Shown piece after piece: positions 1-7,412 of a stretch of DNA of 8,199 nucleotides (position 1 is its first letter; each line of letters opens with the position of its first letter). The stretch lies in assembly GCA_025352585.1 (NCBI GenBank), contig JANXTD010000528.1, forward strand, positions 1-8,199, in the 5' to 3' direction. Source of the stretch: Fimbriiglobus sp. Lineage in GTDB: Bacteria > Planctomycetota > Planctomycetia > Gemmatales > Gemmataceae. The notes under the pieces are model-generated. The model saw nothing but the letters and a program-made list of their open reading frames with translations, was not told the DNA's origin and did not search any database. Both the position numbers and the translations under genes were made by a program.

Positions 1-139
1 TCGAGCGGGTGCTCACCGTGGTAGCGACTTGCCGCCAGCAGAACCGCGACGTGCTGGCCGTGCTGATTGCCGCCGTTCAGGCCGCGAGGACCGGGACCAC
101 CCCGCCGTCCCTCCTCCCCGCCGGGGCGTGAACGCTTAC
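1..139 (+). mobile_element. Right end of an IS66-family element
   Basis: The bases after the transposase stop read AACGCTTAC and end at 139. Read inward from the outside this is GTAAGCGTTCACGCCCC, matching the GTAAGC start I recall for IS66 terminal inverted repeats. From base 140 the sequence is in frame with a methyltransferase on the same strand, so the junction between element and target is sharp. The left end and its inverted repeat are upstream of the window, so the element's length and completeness are unknown. Confidence 0.6.
3..131 (+). CDS. IS66-family transposase, C-terminal end only (partial at window edge)
   Basis: An open frame enters from the left edge and ends at TGA 129-131, giving 42 residues. 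It contains RVLTVVATCRQQNRDVL and then PPSLLPAGA before the stop. A 'TVVATCRQQ-x-R-x-V-L' helix followed by a 'PPSLLP' tail at the extreme C-terminus is what I know from IS66-type DDE transposases (TnpC), which catalyse transposon excision and insertion. The match is from memory, not from a search. The stop falls only 8 bases before the inferred end of the element, as is usual for the last gene of an IS66 element. The catalytic domain and any accessory tnpA/tnpB genes would lie upstream, outside the window. Whether the full copy is intact cannot be seen. Confidence 0.75.
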   Translation, partial: ERVLTVVATCRQQNRDVLAVLIAAVQAARTGTTPPSLLPAGA

Positions 140-147
140 GGTGTGTT
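140..147. repeat. Predicted IS66 target-site duplication (one copy visible)
   Basis: IS66 elements usually duplicate 8 bp of target. The 8 bases next to the inferred element end are GGTGTGTT. They are already in the methyltransferase frame (Gly-Val-Leu). The second copy should lie outside the window, left of the other end of the element, so this is a prediction rather than an observed repeat. Confidence 0.35.
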
Positions 148-1213
148 GTTGCAAGATTTGTGGCTAGATATCAAGCTGATGCACAACAAGTCTACCGAGA
201 GGGCAAACTACCCCACGCAGAAGCCCGAAGCCCTGATCGAGCGGATCGTGAAGGCGTCGTCGAACGCGGGGGACTTGGTGCTCGATTGCTTCTGCGGCTC
301 GGGCACGACGGCGGCGGTGGCGGAGAAGCTGGGGCGGAAGTGGATCACCTGCGACCTCGGCCGCTTCGCCGTCCACACCGCCCGCAAGCGGCTGCTGGGC
401 ATCCCGGACGTGCGGCCGTTCGTCGTGCAGAACCTCGGCAAGTACGAGCGGCAGCAGTGGCAGGCCGGCCAGTTCGCCGGGGGCGGTGCCGAGACGCCGG
501 AGCAGGCCGACCGGCGGCAGCGGGCCTACACCGACTTCATCCTGCGGACCTACCACGCCGAGCCGAGCACCGGCTACGCCTGGCTCCACGGCCGCAAGGC
601 GGAGCGCTTCGTCCACGTCGGCGGCGTCGACGGCCCGGTGACCACCGGCGACGTGACCAAGCTGGTGCTGGAGTTCAAGCGGGCGGTCGGCACCGGCAAG
701 AACGCGCCGACGACCAACGGCATCGACGTGCTGGGCTGGGACTTCGCCTTCGAGCTGAACGAGATCACCAAGCAGGCGGTGGAGGCGTCGCAGGTGCAGT
801 TGCGCTTCAAGCGCATCCCGCGCGACGTGATGGACAAGCGGGCGGTCGAGTCGGGCGAGGTGCAGTTCTTCGAGATGGCCGCGCTGAACGTGAAGGCGTC
901 GGCCAAGGGGCTGATCGCGACGGTCGAGTTGACGGACTTCGTGATCCCGCCGGACGACGTGCCGGAGTCGGTGCGCGGCGGCATCGCGCACTGGTCGCAG
1001 TGGGTGGACTTCTGGGCGGTCGATTGGGACCACCACGGCGACACGTTCCACAACATGGCGCAGGAGTACCGCACCAAGAAGAGCCCGAAGCTGGAGTTGA
1101 AGGCGAACCACACCTACGCGGCCGCCGGCGAGTACCGGGTGGTGGTGAAGGTGATCGACATCCTGGGCAACGACACGACGAAGTCGGTGACCGTGACCGT
1201 GAAGGCGAAGTGA
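140..1213 (+). pseudogene. Type III-like DNA methyltransferase (Mod), 3' fragment split by IS66
   Basis: Mod subunits methylate adenine (or cytosine N4) in DNA and supply sequence recognition for the type III restriction complex. From base 140 the frame reads QDLWLDIKLMHNKSTERANYPTQKP, with YPTQKP at 209-226. The SAM-binding motif I, LDCFCGSGTT, follows, with its Phe codon at 290. In this motif order (catalytic DPPY, recognition region, then motif I) the DPPY half should be upstream; it is missing here, replaced at base 139 by the IS66 end. The rest of the fragment runs through PFVVQNLGKYERQQW to a tail at 1100-1210 (HTYAAAGEYRVVVKVIDIL) that resembles a PKD/Ig-like strand. The frame stays open back to base 29, but that stretch lies inside the transposase in another frame and should not count. 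The first ATG in the true frame is 179. The fragment cannot be a working methyltransferase alone. The stop at 1211-1213 is 63 bp before res, so both were probably one operon. Confidence 0.88.
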
Positions 1214-1265
1214 CGGCGTCGCGGGCCTGCGGCGGAGCCGTCGGCCCCGGTCCCTCGCACCCCGT

Positions 1266-1269
1266 GGAG
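1266..1269 (+). promoter_or_regulatory. Ribosome binding site of res
   Basis: GGAG lies 7 bases before the ATG at 1277 and supports that start. No separate promoter is evident in the 63-bp gap after mod, consistent with co-transcription. Confidence 0.6.
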
Positions 1270-1276
1270 TAACCCG

Positions 1277-3844
1277 ATGGCCCGCAAGAAGACCGCCACG
1301 CCGTCGTTCATGGAGGCGCGGGCGACGACCGCGCCGTGCGTCCTGCGCGTCCGCGAGGCCGTCAAGGCGTGGGTGGCGGGCGGCTACCCCGGCGCGACGG
1401 CCACGAGCGCGCGGCTGCTGCGCTTCTGGTTCCACCAGTCGCACCGGCCCGGCGGCCGCAAGTTCGAGTACCACTGGGCGCAGCGCGAGAGCGTCGAGAC
1501 GCTGGTCTACCTCTTCGAGGTGGTCAAGGCCCGGAGGCACGCCGAGCTGCTCCGAATGTTCTCCGAGCGGTTGGACATCAACCCCCTCGACGCCGACCAC
1601 TTCGCGCGCTACTGCGTCAAGATGGCGACGGGCAGCGGCAAGACCAAGGTGATGAGCCTGGCCATCGCCTGGCAGTACCTGAACGCGGCCCTCGGCGAAG
1701 GCCCGGAGTACGCCAAGACCTTCCTGGTGATCGCGCCGAACGTGATCGTCTACGAGCGACTACGCGGCGACTTCGAGGGCGGCTACATTTTCCGCACCGA
1801 CCCGATCATCCCGCCGGAGTTCCGGCCGTACTGGGAGGTGCAGTTCTACCTGCGCGGCGAGGCCGAGCGCGGCGGCAGCGAGGGGGCGGTCTACCTGGCC
1901 AACATCCAGCAACTCTACGACCGCCCGCCGGCGGCGGCCGCGGAGCCGGACGCGATGGCGGCGATGCTGGGGCCGAAGCCGCCGGCGAAGGCGCAGGCGG
2001 CCGAGGACTTCGCCCCGCGCATCGCCCGCCGCGGCGGCCCGGTGGTCGTGCTCAACGACGAGGCGCACCACCTGCACGACGAGGAACTGACCTGGGTCGC
2101 GAGCATCGGCAAGCTGCACGCCGCGACCCCCGGCGGCGTCGGCGTGCAGCTCGACTTCAGCGCGACGCCGCGGCACCAGGAGGGGCAACTGTTCTCGTGG
2201 ACGGTGTTCGACTACCCCTTGAAGCAGGCGATCCTCGACGGCATCGTCAAGCGGCCGGTCAAGGGCGTGACGCGCGGGCTGAGCGAAAGCCCGTCGGCGA
2301 TCGCGTCGGTGCGCTACCAGATGTACCTCACCGCCGGGGTGCAGCGCTGGAAGGAGTACCGCGAGCAGTTGGAGGCGCTGAAGCGCAAGCCGCTGCTGTT
2401 CGTGATGATGAACGACACGGCCGACGCCGACGACGTGGGCGACTGGCTGCGGCGGACCTACCCGGAGCACTTCGGCGGCGACAAGCTGCTGGTGATCCAC
2501 ACCAACCGCAAGGGCGACGTGAGCCAGGGCGACCTCGACGCCGCCCGGCAGGCGGCCCGCGACGTCGACAAGGGCGTCAGCCCCGTCAACGGCGTCGTGT
2601 CGGTGGTGATGCTGCGCGAGGGCTGGGACGTGCAGGGGGTGACGGTGATCGTCGGCCTGCGGCCGTTCACCGCCAAGGCCAACATCCTCCCCGAGCAGAC
2701 CATCGGCCGCGGCTTGCGGCTGATGTTCCGCGAGCAGGCGCTGGCCTACCCCGGTGCCGGCGGCGGCCGCGAGGCCGGCTACGTCGAGCGGGTGGACATC
2801 ATCGGCAACAAGAAGTTCCTCGAAGTCCTCGACCAGCTCGAGAAGGACGAGGACTACCAACTCGAGACCGTGGACCTCGACGCCGACCGGCTGGTCATCG
2901 AGACGGTCCAGGTCGACCCCGCGAAGCTGGCGATGGACATCGCGATGCCGGAGCTGTCGCCGATCCTGGTGCGCAAGAAGAGCCTCGAGGCGGAGATCGC
3001 GGCGATGCCGCTGCCGAGGCTGGAGCGGCCGCTGCCGATGAAGGAGACCGACGCGGAGGCGAAGGACTTCCGCTACGAGGGCTACGACCTGATCGAGATG
3101 CGCAAGCTGTTCGCGCGGGACTACACGATCCCGACGCCGCAGACGGCCGAGGAGGTGATCGGCTTCTACGCCAAGCGGATCGCCCAGGACGTGAAGCTGC
3201 CGTCGCAGTTCGCCGCGCTGGTGCCGCGGGTGCGCGAGTTCCTGACCGGGGCGTTCGCGCGGCCGGTGGACCTGAAGTCGCCAGAGGTGGTCAAGGCGAT
3301 CGCGAGCAACTACGCCCACTTCGTGACGGTCAAGGCGTTCGTCGGCGAGCTGCGCAAGGTCGTCGTCGACGAGCGCGAGCCGGAGCTGCTGCACGCCGGC
3401 CGGCTGCTCTCGACGACGCGCGGCTTCCCGTGGTCGCGGCCGACGCTGCGCGGGGCGTCGAAGTGCGTGCTGAACCTCGTACCGTGCGGCAACAAGTACG
3501 AGCTGCGCTTCGCCAAGTTCTTGGAGGACGCGCCGGACGTGGCGCGGTTCGCCAAGCTGCCGGAGCGGTTCGGGTTCGTGATCGAGTACACCGACGCGAC
3601 GGGCAGCCTGCGGCACTACGAGCCGGACTTCGTGGCGGTCACGGCCGACGGCGTGTCGCGGCTGCTGGAGACGAAGGGGCTCGAAGACACGACGGTGGCG
3701 TACAAGGACCGGGCGGCGACGCAGTGGTGCGAGAACGCCACGCGGCTGACGGGGACGCCGTGGTCGTACCTGAAGGTGCGCGAGACCGAGTTCGACCGGT
3801 TGCAGCCCGACAGCGTCGCCGACCTCGACGCCCTGGCGGACTAA
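1277..3844 (+). CDS. Type III-like restriction enzyme Res subunit (SF2 helicase plus PD-(D/E)xK nuclease)
   Basis: An 855-aa protein, apparently complete, that should use ATP to move along DNA and cut it when guided by its Mod partner. Helicase motifs appear in order: Walker A MATGSGKT at residues 116-123; DEAH box (NDEAHH) at 261-264; motif III SAT at 295-297 in LDFSATPRH; motif V region REGWDVQGV around 448-454; and motif VI QTIGRGLR at 474-481. The C-terminus has a nuclease signature: Asp784 in YEPDF, and Glu798 with Lys800 in LLETKG, a PD-(D/E)xK pattern. The protein resembles the Res group annotated as BPTD_3080-family restriction endonucleases, a name given from memory. All key residues are present. 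Third codon positions are almost all G or C, matching the mod fragment. With mod broken, the enzyme may have no recognition partner unless one exists elsewhere. An upstream IS66 end may also have changed its transcription. Confidence 0.94.
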   Translation: MARKKTATPSFMEARATTAPCVLRVREAVKAWVAGGYPGATATSARLLRFWFHQSHRPGGRKFEYHWAQRESVETLVYLFEVVKARRHAELLRMFSERLDINPLDADHFARYCVKMATGSGKTKVMSLAIAWQYLNAALGEGPEYAKTFLVIAPNVIVYERLRGDFEGGYIFRTDPIIPPEFRPYWEVQFYLRGEAERGGSEGAVYLANIQQLYDRPPAAAAEPDAMAAMLGPKPPAKAQAAEDFAPRIARRGGPVVVLNDEAHHLHDEELTWVASIGKLHAATPGGVGVQLDFSATPRHQEGQLFSWTVFDYPLKQAILDGIVKRPVKGVTRGLSESPSAIASVRYQMYLTAGVQRWKEYREQLEALKRKPLLFVMMNDTADADDVGDWLRRTYPEHFGGDKLLVIHTNRKGDVSQGDLDAARQAARDVDKGVSPVNGVVSVVMLREGWDVQGVTVIVGLRPFTAKANILPEQTIGRGLRLMFREQALAYPGAGGGREAGYVERVDIIGNKKFLEVLDQLEKDEDYQLETVDLDADRLVIETVQVDPAKLAMDIAMPELSPILVRKKSLEAEIAAMPLPRLERPLPMKETDAEAKDFRYEGYDLIEMRKLFARDYTIPTPQTAEEVIGFYAKRIAQDVKLPSQFAALVPRVREFLTGAFARPVDLKSPEVVKAIASNYAHFVTVKAFVGELRKVVVDEREPELLHAGRLLSTTRGFPWSRPTLRGASKCVLNLVPCGNKYELRFAKFLEDAPDVARFAKLPERFGFVIEYTDATGSLRHYEPDFVAVTADGVSRLLETKGLEDTTVAYKDRAATQWCENATRLTGTPWSYLKVRETEFDRLQPDSVADLDALAD

Positions 3845-3860
3845 TCGGCGGGGCGAACCC

Positions 3861-4018
3861 GTCAGCGACCGCGACGCCGAACTCCGCGCGCTCCTGCACC
3901 GCTTCGAGGCGGTCGAGACGAGCCTCGAGGCCGACCGCCTCGGCCCGACCCGCGCCCGGACGCGGCCTGGGGCGACGACCGTCGCGCCGCTCCAGGCGTT
4001 GGGGCAGGGGTACGACTT
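3861..4018 (+). pseudogene. Degraded coding relic, unrecognised
   Basis: A + strand frame with strong G/C third positions begins just after res but has no ATG, GTG or TTG start. It reads SDRDAELRALLHRFEAVETS and continues EADRLGP to about 3945. The coding-like pattern then seems to move to another frame (DAAWGDDRRA, 3959-3988) and back (LQALGQGYD, 3990-4016), as expected of an old gene with small insertions or deletions. The first part looks helical and charged. I do not recognise the family. The frame shifts are judged by eye from codon texture alone, so this is a weak call; it could be ordinary GC-rich noncoding DNA. Confidence 0.28.
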
Positions 4019-4186
4019 GCCGACGGTGTTGAGCACCTCGCGCAGGGGCTGCCGGTCGGTGACCGCGCTGGCGGCGTCGCCGGTGCGGCGGCGGTAGTCG
4101 ATCTGGAAGTCGGCGGTCAGGTGCCCGGCGAGTTTCTTGACGTCGTCGGACAGCCCGGCGTCGGGCCTCGGCTTCCGCCGCGTCAC
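4016..4186 (-). pseudogene. Internal remnant of a second type III Res-like helicase
   Basis: On the - strand, from a GTG at 4186, 57 codons have nearly all G/C third positions and read LSDDVKKLAGHLTADFQIDY, then RRRTGDAAS, then LREVLNTVGK (ending at 4016). From memory, large type III Res-like helicases carry a 'D-FKK-A', 'TGDAA', 'LREVMNTVGK' stretch just before motif V (VSVSMLTEGWD). Here the similarity stops at the Lys and continues as SYPCPNAWSG with no motif V, so the piece is cut at both ends. It is not part of the intact res at 1277-3844, which has a different sequence before its REGWDV motif. A frame stays open far past 4016 across res, but there it is only a GC-driven antisense frame. 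The identification rests on a short match and needs a profile search. Confidence 0.45.
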
Positions 4187-4273
4187 GACCCCGACGCGAT
4201 AGTTCCGAACTGGAGTGTCAAGCTGGTGCCCGTAGCTTTGGCATGGAGTTCCCGTCTAACGCACGCGACCAAT
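4187..4273. other. Noncoding gap at the convergent junction
   Basis: This gap separates the helicase remnant from the end of the - strand operon and is less GC-rich than its left flank. It contains an 11-base palindrome, AGTTC-C-GAACT (4201-4211), and, on the - strand, TTGACA (bases 4216-4221) followed about 14 bases later by TATCGC. That spacing is too short for a convincing promoter. I see no hairpin with a T-run that would act as a terminator for either converging unit. Confidence 0.5.
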
Positions 4274-4978
4274 CTAGTCTTGAGTGACAGGCGTTTCCCA
4301 GCAGCCGAACGAGTCACCGGCGATGAATCGGAAGGCGTCAAGGCAGAATGCGCGAGCGACGACATTCGGATCGACGGACATGGCCAATCGCGTCGTGAGC
4401 AACAAGAGTGGGGGTTGCCAGCCGTCGATGTCGAGAGAGGCCCGGAAGTTGACGACATGCTGCGGGCGGTCGTTGCCGTAAGTTCTGCCCCTCACGTCAG
4501 TCTCCCAGCCCGCCCTCTTGTACATGAGGCACGGCGGGTCGAGGACGATGACGCCAGCGACGCCGGCTTCGACACATTTTGCGAAAGGTAAGAGCAGTTT
4601 CAGGTCTTCCGGGATCGCGACCCAAACCTTGCGCGACCGCCACACCGCGGCCCCGGAGCGCGGGTGGTCCACAATATGGTCAGGGTGTGGCCAGCCGGTT
4701 CTCAGTTCGACAGCCCTCTCCCTGCCGAGGGGCACTACGACCCAGATCCCCCCCTCCGTGTTCGTATCGAGCCGAGCGAATTGCTCGGCCGCCCTCGCAA
4801 ACCCTGGGTGGTCCCCCACGAACCAGCCCACGTGATCCCGCCCCAACTCGTCGGCGGTGCCCGCGTCGATGGCGGTCCAGTCGAGCCGCTTTTCCAGCGA
4901 CCGGGTGACGAGCCGGCCCCGGACCCGTGCGGTCGGGTACGTCGCGGACAGGCGGACGGGCGGCGGTGCTTGGGTCAC
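4274..4978 (-). CDS. Hypothetical protein translationally coupled to the DUF1998 helicase
   Basis: A 234-aa protein that I do not recognise. The start is taken as GTG at 4978 because it overlaps the helicase stop by four bases (GTGA, 4975-4978), a typical coupled start; an ATG at 5056 would need a 79-bp overlap and is less likely. Residues 48-54 read DHVGWFV, and 78-83 a hydrophobic strand (IWVVVP). Residues 117-149 run KVWVAIP, then a helix-like EDLKLLLPFAKCVEAG, then VAGVIVLDPP, an alternating strand-helix-strand pattern suggesting an alpha/beta fold. The segment GNDRPQHVVNFRASLD (168-183) and the hydrophobic PLLLLTTRLAM (190-200) may be conserved cores. No signal peptide, transmembrane helix, cysteine cluster or known nuclease motif is visible, so it is probably cytoplasmic. 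It is not an MrfB-like DEDDh exonuclease: no such motifs are seen. Coupling implies a role with the helicase; its function is unknown. Codon use is less GC-extreme than in res. Confidence 0.82.
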   Translation of the reverse strand: MTQAPPPVRLSATYPTARVRGRLVTRSLEKRLDWTAIDAGTADELGRDHVGWFVGDHPGFARAAEQFARLDTNTEGGIWVVVPLGRERAVELRTGWPHPDHIVDHPRSGAAVWRSRKVWVAIPEDLKLLLPFAKCVEAGVAGVIVLDPPCLMYKRAGWETDVRGRTYGNDRPQHVVNFRASLDIDGWQPPLLLLTTRLAMSVDPNVVARAFCLDAFRFIAGDSFGCWETPVTQD

Positions 4979-7392
4979 AGGGTCGCCCCCAGCTTCGCGC
5001 CGCAGTTGTCGCAGAATCGCGCGGAGGGTTTGTGCGGCTCTTGGCAGGCCGAGCAACTCTCGGTCGGCGGGGGGAGGTCGTCAGATGCCACCGGGATGAC
5101 GACCGGGGCGCACGACAGTTCGGCCCCGATCATCTCGAGGAGGGCGAGCGTCGCCGCCTTGCTCGCCGGGACCTCCGCTTGGGGGTTGCGGACGCACTGG
5201 AAGCAGCCCTCGTCGGTCCCGCACGGGCAGGTGCGAACCTGCTCGGCCGCGCGGGCGACCAGGTCGGCCATCCGGTCGTACGCCTCGAACGCCAGCCCGA
5301 CGCCGTAAGGGGCCGTGTCGTACAGGTAGACGGCCGCCGTCCCGTCCCTCGGGGCGTCCGCCGCCGCTGAGTAGTCCGAGGTGTCGCACGGACCGGTCAC
5401 CGTCGGGAACAGGCTCCCGAAGAGCCGGGCGGTCGCCTCCAACCCCGCCTTGGCCGACGGCTCGCCGAGTCGGGCGACGACCTCCTGCCAGAGTTGCGGC
5501 TCCAGTCGCAGCATGGTGCCCTCGGTGGGCAGGCGGTTGTTCGGCATCCCGGCCCCCGGATAACTGCGGACCACTTGGCCGGACAGGTGCTTCTCGGTCA
5601 CCCCGAGCAGGTACTCGTTCACCTCCAAAGTCGCCCGGCCGATCACGACTCGGCCGTGCCGGCGGAGCAGAGGCAGCCGACGAACCCGGATGCTCGTCCG
5701 GACGGCCGACGTGGTGAAGTGGGGGCAGAACTCTCGGCTCAAACGCACCTGCCGGTCACTGACCCGCACGTCTTTGACCCGGTACCGCGTCCCGCCGTGC
5801 GAGTAGATGCCGTTGCGCGGTGCCTCGCGCAACAGGTGGAACGGGTCAATCTCCCCGATCTCAACGTTGTCGCAAACGAGCTTGTAGGCTTCCCCCCCGG
5901 CCCCACGAATTCGAACGCCCCGGTGAGGCTCGCTCAAATAGAAGACCTCGTCCGTCAGCAACCCCGCGTCGCGCTGGGCCTTCACGCCCGCGACCTCCTC
6001 ACCGAGCGTCGCAGTGTCCAACTTGACTTCGTCCCCCGCCTCCTTCGCGGCACACACATAGTGTTGGTGGAGGACGCGTTGGTTGCCAAGGTTCAGGACC
6101 AGCGGCTCGTGATCGCGGCCGAACAGCCTTTCGGGGTGGGCGGAGTAGTAGGCGTCGATTGGCGTCTGGCCTGGGATCAGGATGACGGCACCCTGCTTGC
6201 CCGCCCGCCCCGCCCTGCCGGCGCGCTGCCAGAGGCTCATCATTGTCGTCGGTAGGCCGACACAGACCACGACATCGATCGCCCCAATATCGATCCCGAG
6301 TTCCAGGGCACTCGTCGAGAACACCGCCCGGACCGTGCGGTCTCGCAAACCGCGCTCGATCTCCTCGCGCTCCGAGGAAGTCAACCCCGCGCGGTAGACG
6401 CGCACGAACGGCGGCTCCGACTCCTTGTTGTCCCGCCCCGACCTGGAAATCATCCGCTCGGCCGCGGTGCGACTGGGGCTGAATGTGAGTACGGTCAGCC
6501 CGGCCTCGGCGAGGGCCAATGTGAGCTTCCGCCCGGCGTCGTGCGGGTGTTCCTCCGGACGGACCATCCAGAATTTCCGCTCGCCCTGGCGGCTGCCGTC
6601 TTGTTCGGGGCCGACGCACTCGAAGGGCAGCCCCGTGAGCCGCCGCAGGTGGTCTTGGGGTGCCTGCACGGTGGCCGAAGTGGCGATGAACGTCGGCGAC
6701 GAACCGTAGCGCTGGCACAAGGCCCGCAGGCGTCGGAGGAGGTGGCTGACGTTCGTCCCGAAAATGCCCCGGTACTCGTGGCACTCGTCCACCACGACGT
6801 GTCGGAGCCGCGACAGGAACCGCACCCAGTGTTTGTCGTGCCACGCGAGGACGGCGTAGTGCAGCATGTCGGGGTTCGTGAGCAGCAATTGGACCCCGGC
6901 CCGGATCCCCGGTTTGGAGTCGTTCAGGGTGGCCCCGTCGTACCGGGCGATCAGGTGCGGGCTCGCCAGCCGCTGACTCGCGAGTGAGGGCAGGTCGTCG
7001 GCCACAGCGGCGAGCTTCTGGAGTTGGTCGTTCGCCAGGGCTTTCTGAGGGAACAAGAACAGCGACGTCGAGGTCGGCTCGGTGAGTAAACGGTCGAGGA
7101 CCGGAATCGAGTAGATGAGCGACTTGCCGGAGGAGGTGCGCGTCGCCACCACCGTGTGCTGGCCGGCGAGCAGGTGTCGAGCCGCAGCACACTGGTGTCG
7201 AAATAAGCCGCGCGGGTATCGGCGGGCGAGGTGCTGTAAGAGCTCCGGGTGCAGACCGGGTGGAGGCGGACCAAATGCCCCGTCCGTGGCGGGCTCGGCG
7301 GCGGGGTCGTGGCACACCGTGAGTCCGCTGTCGGCCCCGAGCAGACCGCGCACGATTTCGATGGTAGACGCTGTTTGTGAGGCCGTGTTCAT
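4975..7392 (-). CDS. MrfA/YprA-like DEAD/DEAH helicase with DUF1998 and C-terminal zinc ribbon
   Basis: An 805-aa superfamily 2 helicase if started at ATG 7392 (MNTASQ). Motifs in that numbering: RHQ near 65, Walker A RTSSGKS at 85-91, NPDMLH at 174-179, DECH box at 202-205, SAT at 239-241, SALELGIDIG at 361-370, and motif VI QRAGRAGR at 389-396. The C-terminal part has YLYDTAPYGVGLAF (690-703) and a four-cysteine cluster C722, C724, C730, C733, the DUF1998 signature. In the MrfA family such a cysteine cluster binds metal, and MrfA is a 3'-to-5' DNA helicase for mitomycin damage; DUF1998 also occurs in the DISARM phage-defence protein DrmB. After DUF1998 there is an extra zinc ribbon, C780/C783 and C794/C797 (CSAC...CDNC), probably for nucleic-acid or partner binding. 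All core ATPase residues are intact. The frame is open to ATG 7536, but those 48 codons have noncoding-like third positions. The downstream partner overlaps by GTGA. Confidence 0.93.
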   Translation of the reverse strand: MNTASQTASTIEIVRGLLGADSGLTVCHDPAAEPATDGAFGPPPPGLHPELLQHLARRYPRGLFRHQCAAARHLLAGQHTVVATRTSSGKSLIYSIPVLDRLLTEPTSTSLFLFPQKALANDQLQKLAAVADDLPSLASQRLASPHLIARYDGATLNDSKPGIRAGVQLLLTNPDMLHYAVLAWHDKHWVRFLSRLRHVVVDECHEYRGIFGTNVSHLLRRLRALCQRYGSSPTFIATSATVQAPQDHLRRLTGLPFECVGPEQDGSRQGERKFWMVRPEEHPHDAGRKLTLALAEAGLTVLTFSPSRTAAERMISRSGRDNKESEPPFVRVYRAGLTSSEREEIERGLRDRTVRAVFSTSALELGIDIGAIDVVVCVGLPTTMMSLWQRAGRAGRAGKQGAVILIPGQTPIDAYYSAHPERLFGRDHEPLVLNLGNQRVLHQHYVCAAKEAGDEVKLDTATLGEEVAGVKAQRDAGLLTDEVFYLSEPHRGVRIRGAGGEAYKLVCDNVEIGEIDPFHLLREAPRNGIYSHGGTRYRVKDVRVSDRQVRLSREFCPHFTTSAVRTSIRVRRLPLLRRHGRVVIGRATLEVNEYLLGVTEKHLSGQVVRSYPGAGMPNNRLPTEGTMLRLEPQLWQEVVARLGEPSAKAGLEATARLFGSLFPTVTGPCDTSDYSAAADAPRDGTAAVYLYDTAPYGVGLAFEAYDRMADLVARAAEQVRTCPCGTDEGCFQCVRNPQAEVPASKAATLALLEMIGAELSCAPVVIPVASDDLPPPTESCSACQEPHKPSARFCDNCGAKLGATL

Positions 7393-7412
7393 ATTGTCAC
7401 CCGGAACCGCCA

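Noticed and set aside
164..1600. Long - strand open frame opposite mod and the start of res
   Set aside because: Low-complexity Arg/Leu/Val/His-rich translation with no motif; it is a mirror of GC-rich coding on the + strand.
1760..4015. Continuation of the - strand frame from the helicase fossil across res
   Set aside because: Protein-like texture stops near 4016; the rest is antisense to an intact gene and compositionally biased.
1336..4032. 898-codon + strand frame overlapping res
   Set aside because: Arg/Gly/Ala-rich translation with no domain, offset from the frame that holds all the helicase motifs.
4201..4211. AGTTCCGAACT palindrome as a LexA-type site
   Set aside because: Does not match a LexA box I know and has no clear promoter or intact gene beside it.
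4664..5308. + strand frame opposite the operon overlap
   Set aside because: No recognisable content, and it lies opposite two well-supported - strand genes.
5999..7315. 438-codon - strand frame inside the helicase
   Set aside because: Pro/Arg-rich shadow of the helicase; every helicase motif is in the other frame.
4975..7392. Assignment to DISARM
   Set aside because: DUF1998 is shared with DrmB, but here helicase and DUF1998 are in one protein. No separate DrmA, PLD-type DrmC or associated intact methyltransferase is in the operon.
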